From: Candidatus Gastranaerophilales bacterium
GTDB lineage: Bacteria > Cyanobacteriota > Vampirovibrionia > Gastranaerophilales > Gastranaerophilaceae
Direction: 5' to 3'
DNA length: 64,000 nt
NCBI GenBank assembly: GCA_944325545.1
Contig: CALVAM010000010.1
Span: 1-64,000 of the forward strand
Shown: positions 16,156 through 25,796 of the stretch, piece after piece
Position numbering within the stretch: position 1 is the first letter of the stretch
Layout of the letters: each line of letters begins with the position of its first letter
Program-made: the position numbers and the translations under genes
Notes under the pieces: generated by a model
What the model saw: the letters and a program-made list of their open reading frames with translations, nothing else
The model's database searches: none
Told to the model about the DNA's origin: nothing

Positions 16156-17370
16156 ACCTGGTTCGGCATCAGAGCCTGTTATTTTCTTTCTTAATATAAA
16201 AGTAATTTTAGGAAGTGTTACAGCAAGGAGAAAGCTGCTAATGCCAACGTTTGCTAAAATGTTTGCAGATTTAACTTTTAAAGCTTTTTGGGCGAATTTT
16301 TCAATGCCACCGCTTTGTTTTGCTTGTTTGGCAAATTTTTCTATTTCTTCTTGAAATTTTGAAATTTTATTTTCATCTATAAACTCTCTTGGATCTCTAA
16401 TTCTGTTTTTTAAATATTTGACTCCTGTATATTTTTCACAAAGTTTCGAAAATTTTGAATTAGGATTTTTGTCTAAAAATTCTATAATATTATCTTTTGG
16501 CATTTTAAGAGTGTTATTTTTTATGTTTTCTATAAATTCTTTATCATTTAATAGCATTGGATCTAAATTGACATTAGTTTTGAACAATTTATTTGATAAA
16601 TTATCTAATCCTTTAGCTATCCAAATAGGGGCTACAAAATTTAAAAACATCATCATACTCATTTTAAAAGCCATTTCTATTTTTTCGAACTTGTTTCTTG
16701 CGGTCCCAACTCTACCAACTGTTAGCCCCCCATCAGTAATTGCCATTTTATTTACAGTAGACATATTTGCTAAAGTAGAGGTTATTCCCTTAAAAGCCGG
16801 GGTTGTATTTTCAGTTTTTAAGTCTATTGATTTTTGTATTATATTTACCCCCTCTTTAGAGTTTTCTTGGCGTTTTCTTATTTTATCAGTAAGTGCAAAA
16901 TTCATTTTAGGTAGAAAATATCCCATTAAAGTAACCGGAATTGATGTTGAAAGAATAAATTTTCCTGCAAGCAGTTTTTGGTAAGTTGATTTATTATTAA
17001 GCACTTTTTCCATTTCTTTGACTTCATTTGGGGCTAAATTTTTGAATTTTTTAATATTGTATTTTAGGCCCTGATTAGAAGTTTCTTTTAATAAGCTGGA
17101 GTTAACTTTTGGGCTATAGCCCATTTTTTTTATACCCCAATTGCAAATTTTTTCCATTGCAGGAATTCCACCAAGCCAAATAATAGAGGTTCCATACTCA
17201 TCAATTAATCTTTCTCTTGTAGCATTATATGCCATTTGCTTTGAATCTTTTAAGTTTTGATTATAAGTCATTGCGACTTTTGATGGAACTTCTATTCCGC
17301 AGTCACGAACAATTAACGGATAAATGCTACTGTTGTTTCCTATTGCTGATATTATATTTACTAATGACAT
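16141..17370 (-). CDS. Membrane-associated protein of unknown function (409 aa)
   Basis: I recognise no family. The protein has several hydrophobic stretches (about residues 55-75, 138-158, 228-250 and 378-395), and charged, helical segments between them, with TTPAFKGIT near residue 195. A strong AAAAAGGAGAAAATTT ribosome site precedes the ATG. A long leader with a hairpin lies upstream. It stands alone, and its 3' end overlaps that of the radical SAM gene by 15 bp. It is probably lineage-specific. Confidence 0.75.
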   Translation of the reverse strand: MSLVNIISAIGNNSSIYPLIVRDCGIEVPSKVAMTYNQNLKDSKQMAYNATRERLIDEYGTSIIWLGGIPAMEKICNWGIKKMGYSPKVNSSLLKETSNQGLKYNIKKFKNLAPNEVKEMEKVLNNKSTYQKLLAGKFILSTSIPVTLMGYFLPKMNFALTDKIRKRQENSKEGVNIIQKSIDLKTENTTPAFKGITSTLANMSTVNKMAITDGGLTVGRVGTARNKFEKIEMAFKMSMMMFLNFVAPIWIAKGLDNLSNKLFKTNVNLDPMLLNDKEFIENIKNNTLKMPKDNIIEFLDKNPNSKFSKLCEKYTGVKYLKNRIRDPREFIDENKISKFQEEIEKFAKQAKQSGGIEKFAQKALKVKSANILANVGISSFLLAVTLPKITFILRKKITGSDAEPGLMTK

Positions 17371-17418
17371 TTAAATTTTCTCCTTTTTCGAACTCTTTAC
17401 ATTCTCTCATTTTAATAT

Positions 17419-17488
17419 CCCGAAAGAGCCGAGGGGTAAAGGAGTTTATTTAGTGGAGAGAAGACACAAGACTCCAAGCCCTTTCGGG
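17419..17488 (-). other. Structured 5' leader element upstream of the 16141-17370 gene
   Basis: CCCGAAAG at 17419-17426 pairs with CTTTCGGG at 17481-17488, and GGAGT at 17441-17445 pairs with ACTCC at 17471-17475 inside it, with a GAGGGG/purine-rich internal region. The element lies 48 bp before the start of the minus-strand gene. It matches no riboswitch that I know. It could be a leader regulator or a small RNA. The rest of 17371-17572 shows only AT-rich DNA with a possible minus-strand TATAAT at 17550-17545. Confidence 0.4.
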
Positions 17489-17572
17489 TTTATATGAGTA
17501 TGATGATGTCTTTTAACTAAATATGTCATAATCAGTCCTTTTTTATTATATTATCATGGAGTAATTATTTGT

Positions 17573-17606
17573 AAAGTGCGATATCGTATATACGATATCG
17601 CACTTT
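17573..17606. terminator. Perfect 34-nt palindrome, probable terminator
   Basis: The 17-nt half AAAGTGCGATATCGTAT is followed directly by its exact reverse complement, just past the stop of the GH13 gene. Only short T runs flank it, so termination is likely but not certain; a protein-binding site is the alternative. Confidence 0.65.
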
Positions 17607-17621
17607 TGGTTATAAATTATT

Positions 17622-19877
17622 TTAAATTTTCTTTAAAATAACAATGCTATTAGGTGCCATTGAAAGATGTTGATTAAGATTTGTTATATCATTTCTTCCT
17701 TTATTTGTAAGGTTTCCTCCACCATATTTAGCATCATCACTATTAAAAATTTCTTCCCAAGTACTATTTTGTGGAAAACCATAGTATTCATAAGTTTTAT
17801 TGTGGAAGCCTGTTCCAAAATTTTTAAGTACTAAAACCTCTTCATCATTAAATTTTAATTGATGTATATGAACATTATGTGTATTATCTTTATAAGTACT
17901 TATAATATCACCTTTAGAAATCGCAGGATTTGTATCTAATAATTTTTTTAAATCTTTATTGTATTCTAACATCTGTAATGATGCGTTTTTGAAGTATCCT
18001 TCATACTTGATTCTGCCAACGATACAATCTGGACGTGCTGTTTCTTCAAGAGTGTCATAACCTTTTTCTTTAATTCTTGCATTTTTAAAATCGTCAGATT
18101 CTTGTCGAACTTTTCTTTCCCCAGTAAATTCCCTAAAGAATTTAAAATGTGATAAATCTCCTGATTCATCTCCTTGAAAATACATTTTAGGGCCGGGAGT
18201 TGTCATGAAAGTTCCTTGAGCTAATTTTTGTTTAGCAAGTGCTGTTTTAAAGGTATTAATTAAATGTTCTTTTGAAATATAAGTTCTAATGCCACAGTCA
18301 TTTAATTTTTGTCTTAGTTGTTCGTCATTAAGTTTTTCAAAATCTTCTGAAACAATTAATTCAGCAAGCCTTTGAGAACTTTGTGCAGCATTTTGTCCTT
18401 TTTCACAATCACCATATCCATCAACGTTGAAAAATAAACCAAGATTTTTTGATAATATTTTTGATATAAGTCTTGTCCCGTCATTATTACCTATATTATC
18501 GTGGCTCATAACATATTTAACTCTATGTAATGAATTTTTTAAATCATTATCAAGGTCATTCATAACTTTTGGATTTATATCAAGAACTGCATCTTGTAAA
18601 GTTTCAATGTATTTAAAATCCCATTCACTGTCAAATCCAATTTCTTGCGGATAGGTATGCCATCTTTGATTTGCAATGTCATCAACGCTTTCATCAATCT
18701 TTCTTAATTCCATTTCATGCGTAATATTATATCTGCTTATATCAGTTACATTTTTTTTGTTATTTCTTCCATCTTCTGCTATTAGAAAAACTTCTGGAGC
18801 GTGTTCATTTACTTCGCCTACAATTTGCTTTAGAAGATAATCAGAATGACAGTGTTGTGTCATATCTAACCTTAGGCCATCAACTTTGAATTCTTTAGCC
18901 CACCAAAGAGCTGCATTTGCCATATAATCCCTAACATACTTATTGTTAAGTCCTTCGTAATTAAATGCACTACCCCAAGAAGTGTGTCCTGCTTCATATG
19001 GTCCGGTTTTTCCTAAATAATTTCCATCTGGACCAATATGGTTTGGAACCATATCCATTATGACATTTAAACCTTTCCCGTGTGCATAGTCTATTAATTC
19101 TTTTAGTTCTTTTGCTGAACCTAAGTTTTTATTTACCGCAAATTTGTCTACACCATCATATCCCCATTGTTTTGAATATGTACCTTCTACCGGCATTATT
19201 TCAATAGCATTGGCTATTTTGTCATTTGCTATTTTATCAATCATTGTGTATGCATTTTTGAAATCGCCTTCTTTAGATATTGTTGGAATGTTTATTTCTG
19301 AAATAACTAAATTTTCTAAACCTCTGAACTTTTCATCAGGTTTTCTTGTTATTCTTCTTGGATCTTTGCCTTCTAGCCAGTTAGTATTTTTCCATTCATA
19401 ATTATCGTGATTATAAATTTCACTCCAACCATGAATATCGTCTTGTTTTTTTGAGTAAGGATCTTTAACTGTATTAATGTTATTATTTTTATCAACTACA
19501 ACAAATCTATATGAAGTTCCAGCTTTAGCATCTATATTGTTAGCTTCATAAACACCTTCTCCATTATGGTTCATTGGATAAATTTTAGAATCTTCATTAA
19601 TTGCTTGAGCAGTAATAACACCAGAAACAGCAGTTGCTATTTTTACTGCTCTATCATGGATATTGCCAAATTTTTTGCTAATATTACTTGCAACTTCTAC
19701 AAATACTGCTTTTGCATCCGGAAATGAAAATAGTTTAAAATTAGTTTTACCTGTTTTTTCAATATAATTTGCACCCCAGCTAACATGTTCTGACCAATTT
19801 CTTTGAAAATTAGGTCTTGTATTGTTTTGCTTTTTTGAATTGTTTAAATTTAATGTCTCTACTCTTTGAATTCTCAT
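17622..19877 (-). CDS. GH13 alpha-amylase-family enzyme, glucan-branching/trehalohydrolase-like
   Basis: This 751-residue enzyme has an N-terminal beta-sandwich (residues 30-150), then a GH13 barrel with all four signature regions: VIMDMVPNHIG, GLRLDMTQH with the nucleophile Asp, VFLIAEDGR with the acid/base Glu, and MSHDNIGN. It therefore should cleave or transfer alpha-glucosidic bonds, perhaps in glycogen metabolism. The exact specificity (GlgB, TreZ or other) cannot be decided. There is no signal peptide, so it is cytoplasmic. An upstream GTG at 19886 is in frame, but a TGTGTGTG tract there lies too near the AAGAAAG site, so I prefer ATG 19877. Confidence 0.85.
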   Translation of the reverse strand: MRIQRVETLNLNNSKKQNNTRPNFQRNWSEHVSWGANYIEKTGKTNFKLFSFPDAKAVFVEVASNISKKFGNIHDRAVKIATAVSGVITAQAINEDSKIYPMNHNGEGVYEANNIDAKAGTSYRFVVVDKNNNINTVKDPYSKKQDDIHGWSEIYNHDNYEWKNTNWLEGKDPRRITRKPDEKFRGLENLVISEINIPTISKEGDFKNAYTMIDKIANDKIANAIEIMPVEGTYSKQWGYDGVDKFAVNKNLGSAKELKELIDYAHGKGLNVIMDMVPNHIGPDGNYLGKTGPYEAGHTSWGSAFNYEGLNNKYVRDYMANAALWWAKEFKVDGLRLDMTQHCHSDYLLKQIVGEVNEHAPEVFLIAEDGRNNKKNVTDISRYNITHEMELRKIDESVDDIANQRWHTYPQEIGFDSEWDFKYIETLQDAVLDINPKVMNDLDNDLKNSLHRVKYVMSHDNIGNNDGTRLISKILSKNLGLFFNVDGYGDCEKGQNAAQSSQRLAELIVSEDFEKLNDEQLRQKLNDCGIRTYISKEHLINTFKTALAKQKLAQGTFMTTPGPKMYFQGDESGDLSHFKFFREFTGERKVRQESDDFKNARIKEKGYDTLEETARPDCIVGRIKYEGYFKNASLQMLEYNKDLKKLLDTNPAISKGDIISTYKDNTHNVHIHQLKFNDEEVLVLKNFGTGFHNKTYEYYGFPQNSTWEEIFNSDDAKYGGGNLTNKGRNDITNLNQHLSMAPNSIVILKKI

Positions 19878-19917
19878 TTTACACACACACTTTCTTTTTA
19901 TACTTATATTATCCTAG

Positions 19918-20811
19918 CTATTCTTCTTGTTTATATCCAAATTTTTTCAGGATATTATCTTTTTTTCTCCAATCTTTCTCTACTTTTACTTCAAGCGATA
20001 AAAATACTTTTTTTTCTGTAATTTCTTCTAATTCTATTCTAGCTTGAGTTCCAATTAATTTTAAAAGATTACCTCCTTTTCCTATTAGAATACCTTTTTG
20101 GCTTTTTTGTTCACAATAAATTGTTGCATATATTTTATCTATATCTTCATTTTCTTCATACTTCTCTATTTTTATTGCTACAGAATGCGGAATTTCATCT
20201 TGTGTATTTAGTAAAATCTTCTCTCTTATAATTTCTTCTGTAACGGATCTCATACTTTCTTCAGTTACAATATCATCAGGATATAATTTTTCTCCTTCTG
20301 GTAATTTTTTTAAGATATTTGAAATTAATGTATCTTTATTTCTACCAGTTTTTGCAGAAATTCGAACAAGCGGAATATTTTTATTAAAAAGTGTTTTATA
20401 ACTTATTAAATTTTCTTCTATTTTCTGCGGATTTTTAATTTTATCTAACTTGTTCATTACTAATATTACAGGGGTTTCTGTTTTATTTAAAATATTTTCA
20501 ACAATCCACTTATCACCTTTTCCAGCTGGTTCTGTTCCATCCACAAGAAATAATATTAAATCTGCATCAGGAACTGCGACTTTTACTTCATCAAGTAAAA
20601 ATTCACCAAGCTTATTAAGCGGGCGATGTATCCCAGGCGTGTCGACAAATATTATTTGTCCATTTTCGTCTGTTAATATTCCCTTAATTCTTTTTCTCGT
20701 AGTCTGAGCCTTATCTGTTGTTATGACTATCTTTTGACCTAAAATCTGATTCAAAAGAGTAGACTTTCCAACATTAGGACGACCTAATATTGTAACAAAT
20801 CCACACTTCAT
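19918..20811 (-). CDS. era: GTPase Era
   Basis: Era is a ribosome-assembly GTPase that binds the 3' end of 16S rRNA. The 297-residue protein has G1 GRPNVGKST, the Era-type AQTTRKRIKG switch, G3 DTPGIHRP, G4 NKLDK, G5 SAKTG, and a C-terminal KH domain with GKGGNLLKLIG. Length is normal. The ATG has no Shine-Dalgarno but sits six bases after an extended -10 element. Confidence 0.95.
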   Translation of the reverse strand: MKCGFVTILGRPNVGKSTLLNQILGQKIVITTDKAQTTRKRIKGILTDENGQIIFVDTPGIHRPLNKLGEFLLDEVKVAVPDADLILFLVDGTEPAGKGDKWIVENILNKTETPVILVMNKLDKIKNPQKIEENLISYKTLFNKNIPLVRISAKTGRNKDTLISNILKKLPEGEKLYPDDIVTEESMRSVTEEIIREKILLNTQDEIPHSVAIKIEKYEENEDIDKIYATIYCEQKSQKGILIGKGGNLLKLIGTQARIELEEITEKKVFLSLEVKVEKDWRKKDNILKKFGYKQEE

Positions 20812-20826
20812 ATTTCTAGTATATCA
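20812..20826 (-). promoter_or_regulatory. Extended -10 promoter predicting leaderless era mRNA
   Basis: On the minus strand TGA-TATACT is followed by six bases (AGAAAT) and the era ATG. The predicted transcription start coincides with the start codon. Confidence 0.6.
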
Positions 20827-20929
20827 GAAACATATAAAAGTAAATATAGTTTACATTTCTTAATAATATATCAATTTTGGATTTTAATATGACTTTTTAT
20901 AGATATAGGATATTAAAAAAGGGATATTT

Positions 20930-22747
20930 ATGGTCGATTTTATGAACATACAATTGCCTGCCGGTATGGTAGGCACATATAACGGAAATTTTGGAAATCC
21001 CTGGGGAGGATTATCATCATCATCTTCTTCTACAAGTTCTTCAACATTGAATGAAAGTTATGAAGATTATAAAAAACGTCTTGAAAAAGAACGTGCAGAA
21101 AAGACAAAGGCTCAAAAAGCATCATTAGAAGCCATTCAATTAGAAAAAGATAAAGACGAGGTTAAAAAAACTCTAGGTTTGGATACAAGTATAAAAAATC
21201 TAGAAAACACAAAACGTGATATTCAAAATAATATTGATAAAAAAACTGGTGAAAGCTCTGTTGTTGCAAAACGAACAAAAGATGATGGCTTTTGGACAAA
21301 AGCCGGACGTTGGCTTTCTAATGCAGGAACTGCAGTTGTAAATATTGGTAAAGGTCTTGTCGGGATAGAAAAAGACGGTTCTTGGAATTGGAAAAAGGGG
21401 CTTACAAATGCAGCAATCACAGTAGGTGCTATAGGTGCTAGTTTTATTCCTGTAATTGGTCCTGTAATTGGATATGGAATGCTTGCTGGTGGAGCTGTTT
21501 TGGGTACTATTGGTGTAGCTAAAGGTGTTTCTGAGTTAAAGAATGCTAAAACAGACCTTGAAAAAGATAAAGCTCAACAGGATATTTGTACAAATGCACT
21601 TGTTGCTGGGTTGTCAGTATTTGGTTTAAGAGGTCTTGGAAGTGGATTAAGAACAGGAGCTACTGTATCATCTTCAACTCCTGGTGTTACAATGGCTAAA
21701 GCTAGTTCTGCGGCATCAAGAACAGGTATGGTAGGTAAAACTATAGAAGCAGCTTCAAACTTTGGACGAGATATAACTGTAAATGCTTGGAGAGCAACAT
21801 CTAATGCAGTAAGAGCAGATCTTGCAGCTGTTAATGCTGCTGGTGGCGGAGTTTCAGGAGCTTCTAAAGTTTGGTGGCAAAGAGTAAGTAATGGGGTTAA
21901 GAATTTTAATAACTTTAAACATAAATATGATGAAAAAATTAAGAATATGGAAGCTAAAATTCAAAAAGATATGGATGCAATTGATGCTGAATTGCGAGTA
22001 ATACCTTCTTCTGAAAAAAATAAGTTTGCTTTATTAAGGGAACAAAAATGTATATTAAATCAAAATAGAATGGAATTAAGAAAATTAAGTAATATAAAAT
22101 CAAAAGCTGATTTTGATAAACTACTTACTGAAAATTCTTCTACAAGAATGATTGATAGAATGAAAGGATATTCTCAAGATGCAGCAGGTAATTATAAAAT
22201 AGGACAAGGAAGTATTAGTCAAGCAGAATACAAAACATTTATGGATAGTATGTTAAAGACTCAAAAAGCTTATCAAAAGGGAATGAATGAGATTGTAAAT
22301 TTGAAAACAGCTTCAATGAGAACATTAGCGAAAGATCCTACAATGAATGCAACAGCTTTAAATGAATATGTTCCGAATGCAACTCAATCTTGGTCAATGT
22401 GGAAACCTTCTACTTATGGAAAGAATAAATATCAAATTGCAATCGGTGGTGATAATCCAGGATATGGTATGAGATTAATGAAAGCAACTTTGAAACGTCC
22501 TGAATTATATGCTGTAGCATATGCTAATCAAATGATTGTGCCACAGTATTCAACTCCATTTTTCTTTGGACAAGAATTCTCTAAAGAAGAAGTAAAAGAT
22601 CAATTAGCTGCTATAGAAGAGAACTTAACTTCTTATCAAGAAGTTGAAAAAGCCATTAATAATGCTAAAACAAAAGAAGAATTAGCACAAATAGTTGCAC
22701 AATTGTCTGCACAAGAAGAAAAACAGAATGAAGTAGCTACAGCATAG
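20930..22747 (+). CDS. Large protein of unknown function with glycine-zipper hydrophobic segment
   Basis: I do not recognise this 605-residue protein. It begins with a glycine-rich stretch and a serine run (residues 28-40), then a charged coiled coil (42-100), a hydrophobic glycine-zipper region (about 160-202: GAIGASFIPVIGPVIG, then GGAVLGTIG), a second hydrophobic Gly/Leu patch near 225, long helical regions, and an acidic Gln-rich C-terminus. There is no signal peptide. Such glycine-zipper plus coiled-coil layouts occur in pore-forming and translocator proteins, but no homology is claimed. An AAAGGGA ribosome site precedes ATG 20930. Its stop abuts the stop of the convergent U32 gene with no gap. 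Confidence 0.8.
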   Translation: MVDFMNIQLPAGMVGTYNGNFGNPWGGLSSSSSSTSSSTLNESYEDYKKRLEKERAEKTKAQKASLEAIQLEKDKDEVKKTLGLDTSIKNLENTKRDIQNNIDKKTGESSVVAKRTKDDGFWTKAGRWLSNAGTAVVNIGKGLVGIEKDGSWNWKKGLTNAAITVGAIGASFIPVIGPVIGYGMLAGGAVLGTIGVAKGVSELKNAKTDLEKDKAQQDICTNALVAGLSVFGLRGLGSGLRTGATVSSSTPGVTMAKASSAASRTGMVGKTIEAASNFGRDITVNAWRATSNAVRADLAAVNAAGGGVSGASKVWWQRVSNGVKNFNNFKHKYDEKIKNMEAKIQKDMDAIDAELRVIPSSEKNKFALLREQKCILNQNRMELRKLSNIKSKADFDKLLTENSSTRMIDRMKGYSQDAAGNYKIGQGSISQAEYKTFMDSMLKTQKAYQKGMNEIVNLKTASMRTLAKDPTMNATALNEYVPNATQSWSMWKPSTYGKNKYQIAIGGDNPGYGMRLMKATLKRPELYAVAYANQMIVPQYSTPFFFGQEFSKEEVKDQLAAIEENLTSYQEVEKAINNAKTKEELAQIVAQLSAQEEKQNEVATA

Positions 22748-24505
22748 TTATTTTGTAGGGGATAAAATTACCATTTCACAATTCTTGCAATCAAATTTAA
22801 GCGGGAATTTTATTCCTTTTTCATCAACTAAAACTAGCTCTTGAGGAGTTTTGCAAATTCCGAGAGCATATTTTATGCAATGCTTGGTTCGCATAATTTC
22901 CACTTGGCGATTTGGTCTTGTTTTTTCAAAAGCAGGTTCTAAAATTTTACAATTACATTGATTATAAAAATTTTGAGCATCTTTATTATAAACATTGCCC
23001 CTATAATCAAGCTCTTTTTTATAAAAATCCGTGTATTTCCGCTCTTTTTGGACTTCTTTAGGATAATTAAGAAGTCTTTTTTGCATAAGTTTTTCAAATA
23101 AATTGCGTCTTAATTTATTTATTTCGCTTACAGGCATGAAAGGTATTTCTGAATTTATTTCAATATTTTCTATATAGAAATCACTATCACCAGTTTTAGA
23201 GAATTGTTTTATGAAAGTTTCTTTCATTTTCTCAGGATTTTTTGCAATTTCATTTAATTCTATTTTTTCTACAATAGAAATATTATTTTCATCAATAAGT
23301 TCAATTTGTCCATTTTGAACAGTTATATTTACCCCAATTTGTCTTTTTAGGGGTAAATCAATTTTTTTTTCGAAATCGACGTCATTGTTTCTAAATATCT
23401 TATCTCCAATATTTATTTTTACTTGTTTATTTGGATATATTCTATCATCTTCTACTTTATTTACTAAGAAGCCATTATCTCCAAAAACAAGACCATCTTG
23501 AGGGTGAAGATCTTTATCGGTATTTATTCTTATATAGTTATTTTTTACTTCGATGACTTTGCCTAAATATTCTCCTTGAGATTTAGGAGATGTAAAATTG
23601 AAACATTCTTTTCTTTTTTCAAGAAAATAATCCGTAAATCCTCTATTAAAACTCTTTTCAGGGTTTGGCTCAAATGGGTAAATAGATTTTCCTGATGATA
23701 TTTTTTTAGAATACTTATCAAGCTCTTTTCTATAAAAAGCAACTATGTTTTTAACATAGTTTATATCTTTTAATCTGCCTTCTATTTTGAAAGAAAATAC
23801 TCCATTATTAAGCATTGTTTTTATATGCTTAGAAGCATTAAAATCTTTAAGTGATAATGCATAGATATTTTTTGCAAGAATTTTTCCTAAAGTAGTTTCA
23901 ACAGTATATTTTTTTCTGCAAGGTTGGGCACATTCTCCTCTATTTGCGGAGCGTCCTCCGATAAATTCGCTTAAATAACATTGTCCGCTATAAGAAACAC
24001 ATAATGCACCATGAACAAATGCTTCTAACTCTAAATTAGGGCATCTTTCGTGAATTTTTTTTATCTTTTCTAAAGATAATTCTCTTGCAAGAACAACTCT
24101 TGAAACTCCAATTTTATTGAAGAATTCAAATTTTTCAATATCTCGATTGTCGCATTGAGTACTCATATGTATAGGAATATTTATTTTTTTATCTATACAT
24201 TTTTTTAATAATCCCATATCTTGAATTATTATTGCATCAACTCCTATATTATCAAGATTTTTTATTAAATCAAAAGCTTCTTTTAATTCTTTATCATCAA
24301 GTATTGTATTTATTGTAATGAAAACTTTAGCCCAAAATTTATGAGCATAATTTACAACTTCTTTAATATCATTTAAAGAATTGGAAGCATTTTTTCTTGC
24401 CCCAAAAGAATTTGCTCCAATATATACAGCGTCAGCCCCAGCATCAATTGCAGCTATTGCAGTTTCTTTGTTTTTAGCAGGTGCAAGAAGTTCTGATCTA
24501 ATCAT
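22748..24505 (-). CDS. U32 family protein, RlhA-like (23S rRNA hydroxylation)
   Basis: This 585-residue protein has the U32 barrel (ELLAPAKNKETAIAAIDAGADAVYIG) and the cysteine-rich cluster site HGALCVSYSGQCYLSEF, then GECAQPCR, followed by an extra C-terminal domain ending with cysteines. Long U32 proteins of this kind include RlhA, which hydroxylates C2501 of 23S rRNA using prephenate and an Fe-S cluster. The peptidase label of the family is historical. Function is inferred from length and domain order. It overlaps the TPR gene by 8 bp and is the last gene of the ffh run. A second, shorter U32 gene is at 47136. Confidence 0.8.
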   Translation of the reverse strand: MIRSELLAPAKNKETAIAAIDAGADAVYIGANSFGARKNASNSLNDIKEVVNYAHKFWAKVFITINTILDDKELKEAFDLIKNLDNIGVDAIIIQDMGLLKKCIDKKINIPIHMSTQCDNRDIEKFEFFNKIGVSRVVLARELSLEKIKKIHERCPNLELEAFVHGALCVSYSGQCYLSEFIGGRSANRGECAQPCRKKYTVETTLGKILAKNIYALSLKDFNASKHIKTMLNNGVFSFKIEGRLKDINYVKNIVAFYRKELDKYSKKISSGKSIYPFEPNPEKSFNRGFTDYFLEKRKECFNFTSPKSQGEYLGKVIEVKNNYIRINTDKDLHPQDGLVFGDNGFLVNKVEDDRIYPNKQVKINIGDKIFRNNDVDFEKKIDLPLKRQIGVNITVQNGQIELIDENNISIVEKIELNEIAKNPEKMKETFIKQFSKTGDSDFYIENIEINSEIPFMPVSEINKLRRNLFEKLMQKRLLNYPKEVQKERKYTDFYKKELDYRGNVYNKDAQNFYNQCNCKILEPAFEKTRPNRQVEIMRTKHCIKYALGICKTPQELVLVDEKGIKFPLKFDCKNCEMVILSPTK

Positions 24506-25787
24506 TACATTTACCGCATTTTAAAAGTTTTGAAAAGAACGATAAGAAGTTTCCTTCATTTTCTGATTTTTCTTTGTATGTGTCATAATTTTCTTTAACA
24601 AAACTGCTTCTAGGATCAATTGTTTTAAGTCTTTCTATATAATCAAAAGCACCTCTATTATCCCCAATTGATTCTCTAAATTCTGCTAATTTTTGTAGTG
24701 CTGTTTTATTATTAGGTTCAACATCAAGTAATTTTTCATAAAATTCGGAAGCTTTAGTTTTGTCACCTTCTGTTTCTAATAAAACAGCAATTGTTTCTAT
24801 TAAATCTGCATCTGAATCATTAAACCGATAGGCTGTCATATATTCATTTAAGGCAACATCTTTTTCACCTCTTAAAATATTGTATTTACCCCAATTTATG
24901 TGTTCGTTAAATGAGTCATTTTGTTTTTCATAAATTAAAGCTCTCATTTGATATATTAATGGAGAATTTTTATCAAATTTCGCAAAATCATCAATTGCTT
25001 TGAATGCTTCATTAAACATATCTTTTTGAAAATAATATTGAGCTAATAGAGAATAAAAAACTTTTTCTTTTTCGAAGACTGTTTTGTTTTTCATTAAAAG
25101 CTCATAACCTTCTTCATTTTTATCCATATCAAATAAAGCTCTTGCTTTTGTTAAATCGCTTTTTGTTATTTCAAAAGCTTTTTGGGGTTGAGAATTTCTA
25201 ATATAGTATCCAGCAAGAATCTCATCAAATTCATCAGTGTTTCTTTCTTTTTTCCCTCTTTCAAGAATTTGAATGGCTGAAACTAATCCTTCTGTTTTTT
25301 CATACAATTCTGCAAGTTTTAAAAATATTATAGAATTTTTTTCATCATAATCTGATATTTTTAAATATTCATCTATTGCTTCATTTAATTTTCCTTGACC
25401 TTCACAAAGTCCTGCATATAGATATCTCGCAGGTAAAGCTTCTTCAGCATCTTTAGCGTGGTCTATTGCTTTTTTATAATCATTTTTAGCATGGCTCATT
25501 TGTTGTTGAAGGGCGTGCAAATTACCTCTTAAAAGGTAATATTTAAATCTGTCTTCATTAGCAAAGATATCAATAAGTTGTTCATGAGCTAAAATATTAG
25601 GAGGATCAAGTTCTAAAATTTTTGCGTAGTAAGTTTTAGCGTCATCTTTTTTTTCAAGGATAAGTGCTAAATGCCCAAGCTTAGTTAATAAGTCAATACT
25701 ATCTTGTTTCTTTTCAAATAATTTTTTATATTCGGCATAAGCTTCTTCATATTTTTCTTCTTGTTCTAGTTGTTCTGCTAAAGTCAT
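24498..25787 (-). CDS. Tetratricopeptide-repeat protein
   Basis: This 429-residue soluble protein is a string of TPR-like helical pairs from residue 1 to about 400 (for example EKYEEAYAEYKKLFE and NKTALQKLAEFRESIGDNRGA). It ends with a short Cys-containing tail, CGKCND. It has no signal peptide. TPRs mediate protein contacts; the partner is unknown. It lies between pth (9 bp) and a U32 gene (8-bp overlap), so cotranscription with the translation genes is likely. Confidence 0.85.
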   Translation of the reverse strand: MTLAEQLEQEEKYEEAYAEYKKLFEKKQDSIDLLTKLGHLALILEKKDDAKTYYAKILELDPPNILAHEQLIDIFANEDRFKYYLLRGNLHALQQQMSHAKNDYKKAIDHAKDAEEALPARYLYAGLCEGQGKLNEAIDEYLKISDYDEKNSIIFLKLAELYEKTEGLVSAIQILERGKKERNTDEFDEILAGYYIRNSQPQKAFEITKSDLTKARALFDMDKNEEGYELLMKNKTVFEKEKVFYSLLAQYYFQKDMFNEAFKAIDDFAKFDKNSPLIYQMRALIYEKQNDSFNEHINWGKYNILRGEKDVALNEYMTAYRFNDSDADLIETIAVLLETEGDKTKASEFYEKLLDVEPNNKTALQKLAEFRESIGDNRGAFDYIERLKTIDPRSSFVKENYDTYKEKSENEGNFLSFFSKLLKCGKCND

Positions 25788-25796
25788 ATATTTCTC

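Noticed and set aside
17371-17621. SRP (4.5S) RNA, tmRNA or RNase P RNA in the intergenic region
   Set aside because: The conserved loop sequences of these RNAs (for example the SRP GGAA/AGCA motif or the tmRNA tRNA-like ends) are absent.
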